From Adineta vaga (taxonomy: Eukaryota; Rotifera): a DNA stretch of 64,000 nucleotides. The notes beneath the pieces are model-generated. The model made no database searches, was not told where the DNA came from, and saw nothing but the letters and a program-made list of their open reading frames with translations. Where the stretch lies: the NCBI GenBank assembly GCA_021613535.1, contig CP075493.1:10850001-10914000 (forward strand). Reading direction: 5' to 3'. Shown here piece after piece: positions 20,356 through 32,340 of the stretch; within the stretch, counting starts at the first letter, position 1; each line of letters opens with the position of its first letter. The position numbers were made by a program, and so were the translations under genes.

Positions 20356-22503
20356 ATGATTCCAGCACTGCATACATTACCTGCCGAATTGATCTATCAA
20401 ATTCTTGATCATTTGGAAGTTTTTTCAATTCTGCTATCATGTCAAGATGTCTGTAGAAGACTCAATGATATTATTGAAACATACCATCGATACCGAGTAT
20501 ATAGTATTTATTTATTTTTCTCGTTTCGAAGAAAAGTAAATGTCATTATGTATTTTAGACATTAACTACACTTGATGCTCGCTGGACTGGTGTTGGTGCC
20601 ACAGGAATTGAATATATAGCGAAAACCGTTTCGAAAACTAAGGTAAAATTAACTTTTATAGATCTTTTTTTATACTATGTTTATACGTTCATGTAGACTC
20701 TTGCGGAATTGCATATCTTAGGTAAAGGTGTAGGTGATGAAGGAATCGTATATTTTGCTAATGCTCTACAACAAAACAAAGTACTATCGTTTGGTTTTCT
20801 TCTCGTACCTATATTTCTTCCTTTTTTCTATTCAATAGACGCTTGTCAAACTTGATCTGTCATATATTCATATGAGTTCAGTTGGTGTAGAACATTTATG
20901 TAATGCGCTAGTTCAAAATAAAGTAATCTTATTTATCTTCTGATTACTTCTTTTTATTTAAATTATCATTTCGCATAGACACTTACAACATTGATTATAA
21001 AACATATTCATATTTGTAGTAAAGGAGTGAAACTTCTAGCCAATTTATTAAGAATAAATGAAGTCTGTGACAAATGGATCGTTTTTTCATATTTGAAATT
21101 TTATTTATTTGTAATATTTATAGACACTCACTGAATTAGTTCTCTCAGTTAATTATATCGATGCTCAAGATATTCAATATATAGCTAATGCTTTATTACA
21201 TAATGAAGTAACTTTCGATTTCGTTTTTATATATTAGACTATGCATTCTTACAGACACTCAAAATACTTCATGTTTCAAATAATTATATTAATCTGCAAG
21301 GAATAAAGTATCTAGTTGATGCTTTGCTCGAAAACAAAGTATTATATTTTCATATTTATTGATTAATTCGAATTTTATAGAGCAATTTTTGTTTTCTAAA
21401 GACATTGACAACGCTTAATCTAACACAGAATAGCATCGATATGAAATGTGCAGAAAGTTTAGCCACTCTTTTATATCACAATGAGGTGATATCAGATCAG
21501 TTTATTTTTCTCGCATTCTTTCATTGTTTCTCATAGACACTAACAACACTTATCCTCTCGGGTAATTCGATTAGAATTCGAGGAGTTGAATATCTCGCCA
21601 ATGCTCTATTGAAAAACACAGTAATGTATCTGTTTCTTTTATTGATCCATTTATCATTAAAAGATTATTCTTCTGCAGACACTGATTACACTTGATCTGT
21701 CAAATAATGATATCGGTGCTGTTGGAGCAGAACATCTAGCCAAAACTCTACAACACAATCAAGTTTGAACATTTTTTCGATGATATTCTATCATATATTG
21801 TCTATTTCATTCAGACACTCTCCGAACTGAAACTAACTTCAAATACAATCGGTGATCAAGGAATAGAATTGCTAGCCAACGCTTTACACAATAATAAAGT
21901 AGGTGTTGTCTTTCTATAAATTTTCCTATATTTACGCACTATTTCGTCTAGACACTCATCATGCTGAGTATTGGAGTGAATATGATCAGTGATAGGGGAG
22001 CACAATATTTAGCTAACGCTTTGCAATACAACATCGTTAGTTGTTCTTCTCTTGTGATTTCGATTTTGTATTTAAACTTTATCATAGGCATTGAAGACAC
22101 TCGGTCTTGCCTCTAATACGATCGGTTCTAAGGGAGTAAAATACCTTGCCGATGCTTTAAAATATAATAAGACATTGTTTACACTCAATCTAGCACGGAA
22201 TGATATCAATGATCATGGAGCAAAATATTTAGCAAATGCTCTACAAGAAAATCAAGTAAATCTTTATTTTAACAATCTAACAACAATTGACAAACTTATT
22301 CCAGACACTAAATACTATAATTCTTACTGGTAATATGATTCGAACACAAGGAGTGGAATATATAAAGAATGCTTTGCCAGAACGCACAGTAATGTATCTT
22401 CATTTCATTTTTTTCCCTTATTCATTCATTATTTTACACATAGACATCCATTACAATCAATCTTGATGATAAAATTCTACAGATTCTCAAAGATTCATCT
22501 TAA
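20356..22503 (+). CDS. F-box protein with 14 RNI-type leucine-rich repeats, one repeat per exon
   Basis: Likely substrate receptor of an SCF ubiquitin ligase. Exon 1 (20356-20496) encodes the F-box (LHTLPAELIYQILDHL). LRR exons follow at 20559, 20697, 20839, 20979, 21124, 21255, 21402, 21537, 21679, 21815 and 21952, each exactly 84 nt (28 residues) and each in phase 0. Then come 22088-22255 (168 nt, two repeats fused), 22305-22388 and a short last exon 22444-22503. Repeats follow the NLRC/RNI pattern TLTTLxLSxNxIxxxGxxYLANAL. Introns are 52-76 nt. The LRR face should form a curved binding surface; its target is unknown. Confidence 0.88.
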
Positions 22504-22696
22504 TTGTGTTAAAAATAAAATCTAATCTTTCTTATTTGATGAATAAATATAATTAATGATATATATGATTTGATAAAAATAGAGTATTCTTATCTTTTAT
22601 AACTTTCATCATTTGAATCTGTATTGCGCAAGAAACTAGTACAACATATATAAAAAAGGCATCGAGAAAAAGGACAAAAAACAAATATCTTTGTAA

Positions 22697-23212
22697 ATGG
22701 CAAACGAACAGCTTCAACTCGATAATTTGCTTCAAGCAGTATCTGAACTTTTAAATACTTTTAATTTCTCAAATGGTACAGCTCTTATCGAACGAGCCGT
22801 TACAAATCGTGTCGATGATGTCAATAATACACAATTACTGGCTAATTTAAAACAAGAATTATCACGATTACCACCATTGACAAATATTAATATGAGTGGT
22901 GAAATGCGTTGTTTTATTCAAGCACTCGTCGACAGTATCAAAGCAACGAATATGCTTGATAAAAAATTTGTAACACGTTCGATCAACAAAGTTTATCGTG
23001 GTTTTGAACCATTTGTAAGAAATGAAATTCAACGAACGGCTTTGATCGATATGGAAGCTGCCAAAGAAGACGCCCTGAATATCGAATCACGTCATCGTAT
23101 TGCGCACAAATTAAGAAAAGAAGCAACCGAAAGCACACGTTGGTTAGAAGAGGAGGAAGGCTATTCTGAAGAATTACATATGACACGTGAGTTACAAGCA
23201 GCTGCGTTTTAG
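22697..23212 (+). CDS. Hypothetical helical protein, 171 aa
   Basis: A complete single-exon frame with coding-like composition. It begins MANEQLQLDNLLQAVSELL and is predicted mostly helical, with a strongly charged C-terminal third (DMEAAKEDALNIESRHRIAH and a Glu cluster). It has no signal peptide, membrane segment or recognised motif. No family assignment. It sits 194 nt downstream of the F-box/LRR gene on the same strand. Confidence 0.6.
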   Translation: MANEQLQLDNLLQAVSELLNTFNFSNGTALIERAVTNRVDDVNNTQLLANLKQELSRLPPLTNINMSGEMRCFIQALVDSIKATNMLDKKFVTRSINKVYRGFEPFVRNEIQRTALIDMEAAKEDALNIESRHRIAHKLRKEATESTRWLEEEEGYSEELHMTRELQAAAF

Positions 23213-24000
23213 AATGACGAATACAAAAATCAATCTGTAATATTGCACTTGATATTTTCTCATATTATACGTGTGATGTATAGATTGCTATATGAAAATA
23301 AAAGAAGACAAAAAAACTTATACTAAATATATCTTTGACATATACACCATTTTATTACCGATAGATGATGAAAAATTGATAAAGCTCAAATAATTGATAC
23401 TATCAAATTAAAAGCATTTCCAATTGCTATACTGTTTGTTTGATTTGTTCTATAGACCTTTCATTATCGTTTAAATAATTTGTAATTGAATAAAATATTC
23501 CAACGAATAAACTTATCTTTTTTTAATGAGAAAATATTTTTTTATTATGTCTAATTTGTTATTCTGCCCTTCATGATCAGTATTTTACCGTTATTAGATA
23601 CGTATGTAACGCAATAAAGTCTATCAATTGATATAAACAAGAAAAGAAAGAAGAAAAATCAAGAAAAAAAGTTGCATTATATTATAAAAGTAATATGTGA
23701 ATCATTCGATCGAAGTAAAACGACGTTCCACATCATCGATATTTACGCTATCGAAATGTAAAGTAAACATAAATTGTTTTTATGATTTTTATCAAGAAAA
23801 AAAGAAGAAACCTTTTCTGGATTTTGTTGTGAATGACTTCCCCTGAACTTTACATTAGATAACATTTATGATGATATCGAATAAATAATGTAATGATCTA
23901 TCATACGAAAGTTACATAATAGATTATTCTTTTAGATTTGATCCCACATCTTGTGTATATTATTTTGTCAAAGTTTTGAACTATGCGTATGTATAAATAC
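23213..24000. other. Intergenic, possible 5' exon of the TDP2-like gene
   Basis: AT-rich spacer. The missing start exon of the next gene must lie here, but I could not identify it. Nothing else is seen. Confidence 0.4.
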
Positions 24001-24004
24001 ATAT

Positions 24005-25041
24005 ATTGATGCATAACACAATCTTGTAGACTCATTTCTAGAAAAAAACAGACCATATAATGTATTACCTGTTTGGCATTATGACGCAACTAAACATCGA
24101 TGGAGAGCACGAGATCCAGCCGAAGTTCATTATCAAAAAGCACATCAACAAAGATCACTTCGTGTCATTACATACAATGTATGGTTTGATAAAAGACATC
24201 AACCGCTACGTTTTCAACATCTTAATGCTCTGCTACGTCATGCAAATGCAAATATCATATGTTTACAAGAAAGTGAGTTGATTCGTTCGAACAAAAAGAA
24301 CATATTGAAGATAAATAGGATACAAATCTTTTTTATTTCACAGTGACAAGACCAATCTTACACAGTTTAGTTTCTCAACCGTGGATACAGAATCGATATG
24401 TATTAAGTGATGTCGATGGACTTACATTTATTCCTGGTCCAGATAGTTATGGTGTCGTAATGTTGATTGATAAACATTTGAATTTACAACAACTTATTTC
24501 AATTCCATTTCCAACTAAATTCGGAAGACAATTATTACTTGCAGAAATACAAATACGATCCGAAATTTTTGCAGTTGGAACTGTTCATTTAGAATCAATG
24601 CGAAGAAATGAAGATACTCGATCAGAACAATTACAAATATGCCAATCAGCATTTCATAAATATGCAACGAGTCGTTCACATGCAACTTGTTTATTAGTGG
24701 GTGATTTTAATTTTGATTTTCTCTGGCCAGAAAATATTGATCAAATGAATATTCTGAAAAACTGGACTGATTTATGGTTGAAACTAAATGGTCATCATAA
24801 TACAGGAGTAACACTTCGAAATGTAAGATTTGATCGAATGATGTTTCAAAGTTCACGTGTTATTCCAACTGGCATTCGAATTATTGGTGACAGACCTATT
24901 GGACAAGCACCGAGGAGACAAAATCTTGCAACTAATCTATTGAATCTTTTATCAATCGGAAATCTAGATGAACCAATGGAAAATGTATTTATATCTGATC
25001 ATTTTGGTTTAATGGCTGATTTTGATCTTCATCGTACTTAA
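24005..25041 (+). CDS. TDP2-like endonuclease/exonuclease/phosphatase, 5' end unresolved
   Basis: Member of the Mg2+-dependent EEP superfamily, closest in layout to tyrosyl-DNA phosphodiesterase 2, which removes protein adducts from 5' DNA ends. Two exons are clear: the first ends at 24272, the second is 24344-25041. Motifs in order: ITYNVWFD, then LQE split across the intron (ICLQE/M), GTVHLES, LLVGDFNFD and the C-terminal SDHFGLMADF, carrying the expected Asn, Glu, Asp, Asn, Asp and His. The first exon is open upstream to about 24010 but lacks an in-frame ATG, so an upstream exon or N-terminal UBA-like part is missing. Other EEP phosphatases cannot be excluded. Confidence 0.75.
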
Positions 25042-25806
25042 AGAACAATTTTCCAACTAGGGTTTTCTTCCAATTGAATAATTATTTCCATTTTTTTGAA
25101 AGACTAAAATGTGTCGATGAGATTATTCAAATACATGTTCATCTTCTTGTCGAGTTGTTCGTACTGATTCAATACGATTCTAAGTAATATTTTGTGTCTA
25201 TAGTAAATGCCAATTTCGTCTTTATTGTTAACGAATTTTTGGCAAATCAATTATGAAAATAAATGATGATGTGAATAGAACAATATATAGATAATTGATA
25301 AGATTTTGTAAAAATAAAGGATCATCAAGTAATCGAATGAAAATCGATATGTATAACAAAACAAAATTGTTAAATTATTGCTGAAGAACTTATTTTTCTT
25401 CTTTGAATTAATTCAAAGATTATCATCTGTTAACAAACATGTCGTAGACCGAGAGAAAAGTTATTATTTTTAATGATCTTTTAAGCCGTAGGTTACCTAG
25501 CGTTGATATAAGGCGAGCTCTTATATTCTTTGTCAAGATAATCTTCGAAAGACTCTCTTCTTTCCATAAATACACATAAAAGTTATCAGATAAATGTCAG
25601 ATGACTTTTCTCAAATAAGTTTACACATTGATTGTCATGCTTTTTAATAGTTATTCAATAGTTTCTGATGAATATATTCATTAGTTTACTTTGCATTGAA
25701 ATAATATATATTTATTCATTCTTTTTTGCGCAAATGAGTGCATAAAAAATATGACAGTTCGCACTATAGTTTATACGAATTCAAATTGTCTTTAATGGAG
25801 TAGATT
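25042..25806. other. Intergenic, no gene seen
   Basis: Convergent 3' flanks of the TDP2-like gene and the first GPCR. AT-rich, nothing recognised. Confidence 0.5.
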
Positions 25807-26860
25807 TTATTCAAGGTCAAGATTAGAACCAGATGATAATGGATTTTCTGGATAAATTTGATTTGCTGTTGTTTTATAACAGAATTTGAAATTTTGCCAA
25901 ATTTTCTTCCGCAAAACCTGTTTGACTTGACGACGATAACGGGGCGATATAATTATGTAAAGATAAAAACTAAGCTGAAAATGACATCAAAACTTTCTTT
26001 AATTTTTACGCAATAATAAAATTATAGCTTACTGCATATTGAACATTTAAAAGAGAAGTTGTAACAGCTTGAACTAATCGACCAATCGTAGCTTCTAAAG
26101 GACCTACTTTGTTAAAAGTAGTATTGACTATATAGATTCGATAGCAGAGAAAAGGAGAGACTAGGAGAACAAAAAAGACGACACGTATTAAAACCATTGC
26201 AGTAATTTGATGATCAAATCGACGACGTTCAATTGGAATTTGTCGACGAATAATTCGACGAACATTCCGATAAGCCAATAAACTAAACAATGATGCAGTC
26301 GTCATTGGAATAAGACCAAAGAGAAATGGATAGAAGAAATATGTTGCATACTGAGTCCATATAGGATTCCAAATCGCACATCCTGATATTGGATTTATAT
26401 CAAGATATAATGTAAATAAAAGACTATGAAGAAGCCATGAACAAATTAGAATAAAAGAAACACATCGTGCTAATGTAAATGTACAGAATTGTCGAAGATA
26501 AAGTCGATTATTTGTTGAAAAATATTGATCAATAGCAGCGAGACATATTAGACTATACGTAATATTTCCAGCAGCTTGAACTATAAAAGTTCGTAATCGA
26601 CATCCAACAGTTGAACCTGTCGTTATATCATAATGATAGATTGATGATGAAATAGTATACGTTAGTTGTAGGAATCGATTAATAAAAATAAAAATAATTT
26701 CGATAATGAAATAAAATGTTATTCGTTGTTCACGAAAGCATTTTAGATGAAGAAAAACAAGAAGATTTATAGTATTACCAATAATTCCAAAAATAAACGT
26801 GATGAAATCACTGTATAAACTATATTGAGGAATAACGACTAGTACTGTTGATGCAGACAT
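25807..26860 (-). CDS. Rhodopsin-like GPCR, copy 1
   Basis: Seven-transmembrane receptor in two exons, 26860-26033 and 25974-25807, joined in phase 0 within TM7. TM1 has the class A IIGNTINLLVFLHL. TM3 ends with the relaxed DRY position IDQYFSTN. Cytoplasmic loop 3 is short and basic (RRQIPIERRRFDHQ), and TM6 begins ITAMVLIRVVFF. After TM7 the Arg/Lys-rich segment RYRRQVKQVLRKK starts the tail. It resembles the expanded rotifer FMRFamide/peptide receptor-like families. Ligand unknown. The gene at 28447-29506 is a paralogue with the same intron. Confidence 0.85.
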
Positions 26861-28446
26861 TCAAACGAGAATTATAGTTCAAAGTAAGATGAAGATGTTT
26901 TTTTCTTTCTTTCTTTTCAAGTACTATCTTATTTTTTAATTCTTTGACAACTTAATTAGCATCGGAGGATTCGCTACTCATGGTTGAATAGTAAGAAAAC
27001 ACTTGCGTGCTTTTCTTTCATACGTTAACTTCTATTAATTTAGATGTGTATTCATAAACGCTTTCATAATCATGAAGAAAATTATACATCCTTTCTTAAT
27101 ACGCATATATATATATATATATAGACAAAAAAATATGCTATATGAAACAGTAAATGTACTGAAAACTTTGTCAGATAAGTAGAAAAATTAATGTGTATAT
27201 GAAGATTGTAGAAAGTCTTGCGAAAATTGAGAAAAAAAAACATGACTTTTGAGTATTGTGAGAATAATATACCTGCTTAAGAAGATAGACGGCAGGCTAA
27301 CTCAATTGAATTTATTTTATAAAAATTATTAAATTGTCATGTATGTTTCATTATCCATAAAAATAATTAATTATAACTAATATCGTAAACGAACGAATAT
27401 GTTCAGATACAAGTCCATCGTACTGTTGCACAACACTCAGAAAAACTGTAATAAATTGTCTGATTATCAATTAGATCAACATTAATGGGATCAGTCATAT
27501 AAACATATTACCACATACTAGTAATTGGTACTGACGGTTTCCAATCATAAAAATAGCATCTATCACAATCTCTGTACATAACAAAACAGTTTTTTTTAAT
27601 TACTACGGCCTTGTATCTGTAGATAATTGATCAGCATATACAGTATTATTATAGAAGATCTGTGTAATTGCTCCGTTGTATAATACCACTATTTGCTTTA
27701 CATAGTTCAGTTTCAACATCACCATTTATCAGTCAATTATATAGAGATACTAAGTATAGGGTAGAGAAATTAATTTTTTCTACTGTATAATCTATCAGAG
27801 TAGACTTGCTGGTGGGCAATTGTCGTTGTACAGATAGTGACTGTACTTATTAATATCGAAATATTCAAATTTGTGTTACGATTTCAAGAAGCATCGATCA
27901 TGTAAAATAAATCTTCACTTTTTGAACTTTGTATTATAAAAGGAGCAATAAGAGAATTTGATCCTTGGAAATATGACATCACGTCTATATGAACAAAAAG
28001 AAAATATACTGAACAGAATCTTCTAAAGATTCTACTGCCCTGGATCAGTACTTACCCATAAAGGTTAGATGTACTTATTCTTTCAAAATTTCAATTTAGG
28101 TTAAAGATATGAAATGAAATTTTTATCTTCATATTATATCCAAAACTATATATCACTGCTACATTGTTGTGAGAATCGTTTCACAATAGCAGAAGAATTT
28201 TTTGTAACCGTCGATCAAGTTATCGATCCGATTGACGATGAATATCAACTTTTTTTATACGAATAATTTTCATCATTTTTGTGGAGAAAAATCTCCAGGA
28301 TGTCTTCAGATTCAATTAATAAAATGAATAAGAACAAAAAGGAACACTTTTATATTTCAAAATGAATATTATGTATGTGTTATAACATTTTCTAATTGAA
28401 GAAGATGTGCAAAAATAGAACTTTTTCACCAGCTCACGTATATACT
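26861..28446. other. Intergenic, no gene seen
   Basis: About 1.6 kb between the two paralogous GPCR genes, with an (AT)n run near 27105-27122. Only short, stop-rich frames are present. I see no relic of a third receptor. Confidence 0.4.
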
Positions 28447-29506
28447 TCATTCCATTTCAATATGTGATGAATAATTCATGTAGATATCCGGATGAATAGT
28501 ATTTTTATTCCAAGAAAACCATCCTTTCCAACATTTTTTCACTAGAACATATTTCACTTGTCGACGATATCTTGCTGATGATAAAATAAATATATAAAAA
28601 TTTCCCTAAAAATTCAAATCAATAAATCTTTCATACATCAAAACAAAGAAATAATTCATCTTTTACCGTGTAGTTTAAATTTACAATTGAAACAATGATA
28701 GCTTGAATTAATTGTACGATTGCATAGTGAGTTGAATCATTTTGATTTATAGGAACATTGACAATATAGATTCGATAAATGATATAAGGTAACGTAAATA
28801 TAACAAAAAACATCACTCGAAGTAATATCATTGCTGTAATTTGTCGATCGAAACGACGCCGTTCGATGGGAATCTGTCGCCGAACGATCCGTCGAACATT
28901 TCGAAAAGCTAATAGACTAAATAATGATGCAATAGTAATCGGAAGAAAACCAACTATGACTGGATAGAAAATGTAACTGAAATAACGAATCCATATGACA
29001 TTCGGAATAATACATCCAATTAATGGAATAATATTAACATAAAAAGAACAGAGTAAACTATGTAAAAAGCAAAGAAATACTGTCACCAATGTAACACATT
29101 GAGCTAATTTAAATGTACAGATTTGTCTTAAAATACATCGATAATTTGTTGAAAAATATTGATCAGTTGCTTCGAAACAGATCATTGAAAATGTCATTAA
29201 ACCAAATGATTGTGCCAAGAAATATTTCAGTCGACACCAAATAAGAATAGTATTTGAAAGATCATTTCCATAGAAAGATATTAAAATAGTCATTGTAATA
29301 GAAAATAATTGATGGAATACATCGGATAGAGTTTCAATTGTTAAATAAAAAATACATTGATTATTTCGAAAGAATTTTATATGAAGAAAAACAAGAATAT
29401 TGATTACATTACCAATAATACCAGCTGTGAAAGTCAGACAACCAATATAAGTTGAGTATGATGCTGTAATATGAAGAATTTTAACAGCAGTCAAAGATGA
29501 TTCCAT
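28447..29506 (-). CDS. Rhodopsin-like GPCR, copy 2
   Basis: Paralogue of the receptor at 25807-26860, in two exons: 29506-28667 and 28605-28447. The intron is again phase 0 at the same TM7 position. Shared blocks include GIIGNVINILVFLHIKFFR, ATDQYFSTNYR, SLFSLLAFRNVRRIVRRQIP and RYRRQVKYVL. The extracellular segments and TM4-5 are more diverged, as expected for ligand-contact regions. Same strand and close spacing indicate tandem duplication. Confidence 0.85.
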
Positions 29507-30236
29507 GATAAATTTTCTGATGTTAACTCCAACTGTAAAATATTTAATTGACTTTATATGGTTGTCGGTATAGAATGTTTCTTTCTTCTTGTTCTATAAT
29601 CATATCAAAATGTAATATTTTGATTTCAACGCACGCGATTTTTTTTAATTATAAAAATGAGAATGTTCTTTTCATTTAAGGTCTACGTCTTTTTTTTTCT
29701 GTTGAATAATCTAATTATTTGTCAAGGACTAGATTTTATAAAAGTACTTTCTCCGGAGTCTTTCTAAAAACAAAAAAACAAAAAGAAATGTCAGGAAAAA
29801 ACATCTTTGAGTGCCGTAGGATGACAAAACATATTTCTTTGGTTGGTTGAATAATTTAAAAGAATTTGAGTAGTCTTTCTCCTAATGAGATATATAGTAG
29901 AGTTATTCACGAGATAATTACATACTTAAATCAATTTTAACTATTCAATTTGGCATGCCTGTAATAAACGAATGTTGAGAATATATAATTATCTAACAAA
30001 CATTATATCAAATGAAAATAAAGATGTTTGTTAGATGATCTGCACTGATATACCTCTATATAGAACGTCATATATCTTTTATATCATATGAGCAGATTTG
30101 GAAGTTATCGTTCATGTTGAATGATAGAGAGATGAATCTGAATTGTTCGTTTATCACTATTTATTTTTTGATAAGAATAAAAGAAAGAAATAGCTTCTTG
30201 TTGCATTATCATTTCGTGCATTGTTAAGAAAGAATT
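29507..30236. other. Intergenic, divergent promoter region
   Basis: Spacer between the divergent GPCR copy 2 and the kinase gene. AT-rich; no other feature. Confidence 0.5.
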
Positions 30237-31235
30237 ATGGCAAACAATCTTCGCCATCTTTCGCCAGAGTTTTCAATTGATGAGGCAAAAGAAATTGCAA
30301 AGAAATATTATAATTTAGAAGAATTTCTTTATCAATTACCAAGTGAACGTGATCAAAATTTTCTATTTCAACAAGATGATCAATCAAAATTCATTTTGAA
30401 AATTTCTAATATTGATGAAAATTCTTCTGTACTTGATATGCAAATTTGTGCAATTAAACGTTTTAATTCACAATTACAAACATTACCAACTTTAAACGGG
30501 CAAATGATAATTACATATGAAAATCATTTTGTACGTTTGGTTAATTATATTCCAGGAATACCATTAGCTCGTTTTCAACCGCATAGTTCAAAATTACTCT
30601 TTAATCTCGGAAAAGTTCTCGGACAACTTGATCAATCTCTGCATAAATTTCAACATTCAAGTATGAAACGTGATCTCTATTGGAATATGAATAATGCCGA
30701 GAAAATCATTAATACATATAAATATTTAATTACTGATCAAAATCATTATGAAATTATCGAAGAAATTCTTCGACAATGGAAAGAATTTATTATTCCATGT
30801 TTAGGATCATTACGCATAGCTGTTATTCATAATGATGCTAATGATTATAATATTATTGTTAGAGATGAAGACACACTGTATTTAATTGATTTCGGTGATA
30901 TGTGTGAATCGTATCTTGTTTCGGAAGTTGCTATTGCATGTGCTTATGTAATGTTAGATAAAGATGATCCGATTGATTCGGCATGTCATGTCCTTTGTGG
31001 TTATCATCAAATATATCCATTAGAAAAGATTGAAATTGATATAGTTTATTATTTTATTCGAATGAGATTGGCTATGAGTGTAACAATATCTGCTCATCAA
31101 AAACAACTGCAACCAAATAACGAATATATCGTTATAAGTGAAAAGCCAGCATGGAACTTATTAGAGAAATTGAAGAATTTAGATTCAAATTCTGTTCATC
31201 ATACTTTTCATTCTGTTAGTCATACATCTAATTAA
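30237..31235 (+). CDS. APH-type phosphotransferase, hydroxylysine kinase-like
   Basis: Single-exon 332 aa kinase of the aminoglycoside phosphotransferase/choline kinase fold. An N-terminal lobe with FILKIS (Lys55 as ATP-binding lysine) is followed by the catalytic loop VIHNDANDYNIIV (Asp200, Asn205) and LIDFGDM (metal-binding Asp218). The end, ISEKPAWNLLEKL, is characteristic of the hydroxylysine kinase (HYKK/AGPHD1) group and of related bacterial kinases often fused to class III aminotransferases. The likely reaction is GTP- or ATP-dependent phosphorylation of a small amino alcohol such as 5-hydroxylysine. Absence of introns leaves a bacterial origin possible. Confidence 0.8.
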   Translation: MANNLRHLSPEFSIDEAKEIAKKYYNLEEFLYQLPSERDQNFLFQQDDQSKFILKISNIDENSSVLDMQICAIKRFNSQLQTLPTLNGQMIITYENHFVRLVNYIPGIPLARFQPHSSKLLFNLGKVLGQLDQSLHKFQHSSMKRDLYWNMNNAEKIINTYKYLITDQNHYEIIEEILRQWKEFIIPCLGSLRIAVIHNDANDYNIIVRDEDTLYLIDFGDMCESYLVSEVAIACAYVMLDKDDPIDSACHVLCGYHQIYPLEKIEIDIVYYFIRMRLAMSVTISAHQKQLQPNNEYIVISEKPAWNLLEKLKNLDSNSVHHTFHSVSHTSN

Positions 31236-31345
31236 ATCTTTTCTTCAATAAAATATGAAACTTTATTTTAAAACTATTAAATATAATAATATTCCATATT
31301 ATTCATATCAAGATGGTTGGTGAACAATAAACGTCTTCATAAGGT

Positions 31346-31900
31346 TTAGTTTACTCTTTTTTTTAATGTACAAAGTTCTAAATCATCTCGCATTGTACAT
31401 CCTTGATCCAGCGATAGTGCTGGAACAAATGGTTGACGTTCACCAGTATCTATAAATCCTCGACGAGAATAATAAGCTACTAATTCAGTTCTTTGAACAA
31501 TAGTAGATAATTCTAAACATTCAACATTCCAATTGTCTATTGCATATTTTTCAGCAATTGATAAGATAAATTTTCCATAACCATTTGCTTGTAAATCTGG
31601 ACGTACAGCAAATAAACCTATTCGAGCAGTTTTACATTCTGGTTTATGTGTTAATAAAACACAGCCTTTTAAAATTTGATCACTTGTACCAAAAAACACA
31701 AGAAGTATGTTTTTATCATTGGTTATTATGCTTGATAATAAATTGGCATTCGTTCGCGGTGTAGGAATTAGTGTATCTTCATTCGTCCATCCTTGATGTG
31801 ATAATGGACCACGATAGGCATTGTTTATTAATGTAACCAATGCATCACAATCTTCTACTGTTGCAATGCGATATGTCAGCAAATCCTTTACATCTCCCAT
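31346..31900 (-). CDS. GNAT family N-acetyltransferase
   Basis: Acetyl-CoA dependent acetyltransferase, about 184 aa, single exon; the first ATG is at 31900 (MGDVKDLLTYRIATVEDC). Motif A is ARIGLFAVRPDLQANGYGKF, containing the pyrophosphate-binding Q-x-x-G-x-G. Motif B follows with LELSTIVQRTELVAYYSRRG, where the Tyr-Tyr positions the general acid. The substrate cannot be told. It is convergent with the kinase gene to its left. Confidence 0.85.
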   Translation of the reverse strand: MGDVKDLLTYRIATVEDCDALVTLINNAYRGPLSHQGWTNEDTLIPTPRTNANLLSSIITNDKNILLVFFGTSDQILKGCVLLTHKPECKTARIGLFAVRPDLQANGYGKFILSIAEKYAIDNWNVECLELSTIVQRTELVAYYSRRGFIDTGERQPFVPALSLDQGCTMRDDLELCTLKKRVN

Positions 31901-32340
31901 TTTGTAAATTTTCAATTTAGAAATAAAACGTAACTATAATGCAATTATTTATCTGTTCTTTTCTTTTTCAATGACGTGTCAACAAAGATAAGAAGAAAAT
32001 GAAGATGTATACCATATAATCATATATAGTTTAGAGAAAATATCCACCTGCTATTGATAGTTATGTGATAATAACTCTGCAGTTGAAAAGAGATTATTTA
32101 TGAACAAATAATTTAGCTTGTATCATTATAAGTGAATTTGAAATATTTTGTTTTATGAAATTTCTTCTTTTAAGGAAAATTACATAGATAATGTAATCAA
32201 CGGTTAAAAATAAACGAACGATATAAACGAAAGAGAGAGAGAGAAAGAGCCCAGATAATGTCACATGTATGTCTATGCACATATATATTGATTATTTTTT
32301 TTCTCCATTATTTACAATGAACATCATTATGATTAACCAT
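31901..32340. other. Intergenic, divergent promoter region
   Basis: AT-rich spacer between the acetyltransferase and the second F-box gene. A GA-rich run lies at about 32232-32250. No gene seen. Confidence 0.5.

Noticed and set aside
20559-22388. Regular 130-150 nt periodicity as a tandem satellite
   Set aside because: The period comes from 84-nt LRR exons plus short introns; the introns differ and the exons are diverged coding repeats.
27105-27122. (AT)n and similar microsatellites here and near 7855 and 38065
   Set aside because: Short simple repeats expected in an AT-rich genome; no further structure.
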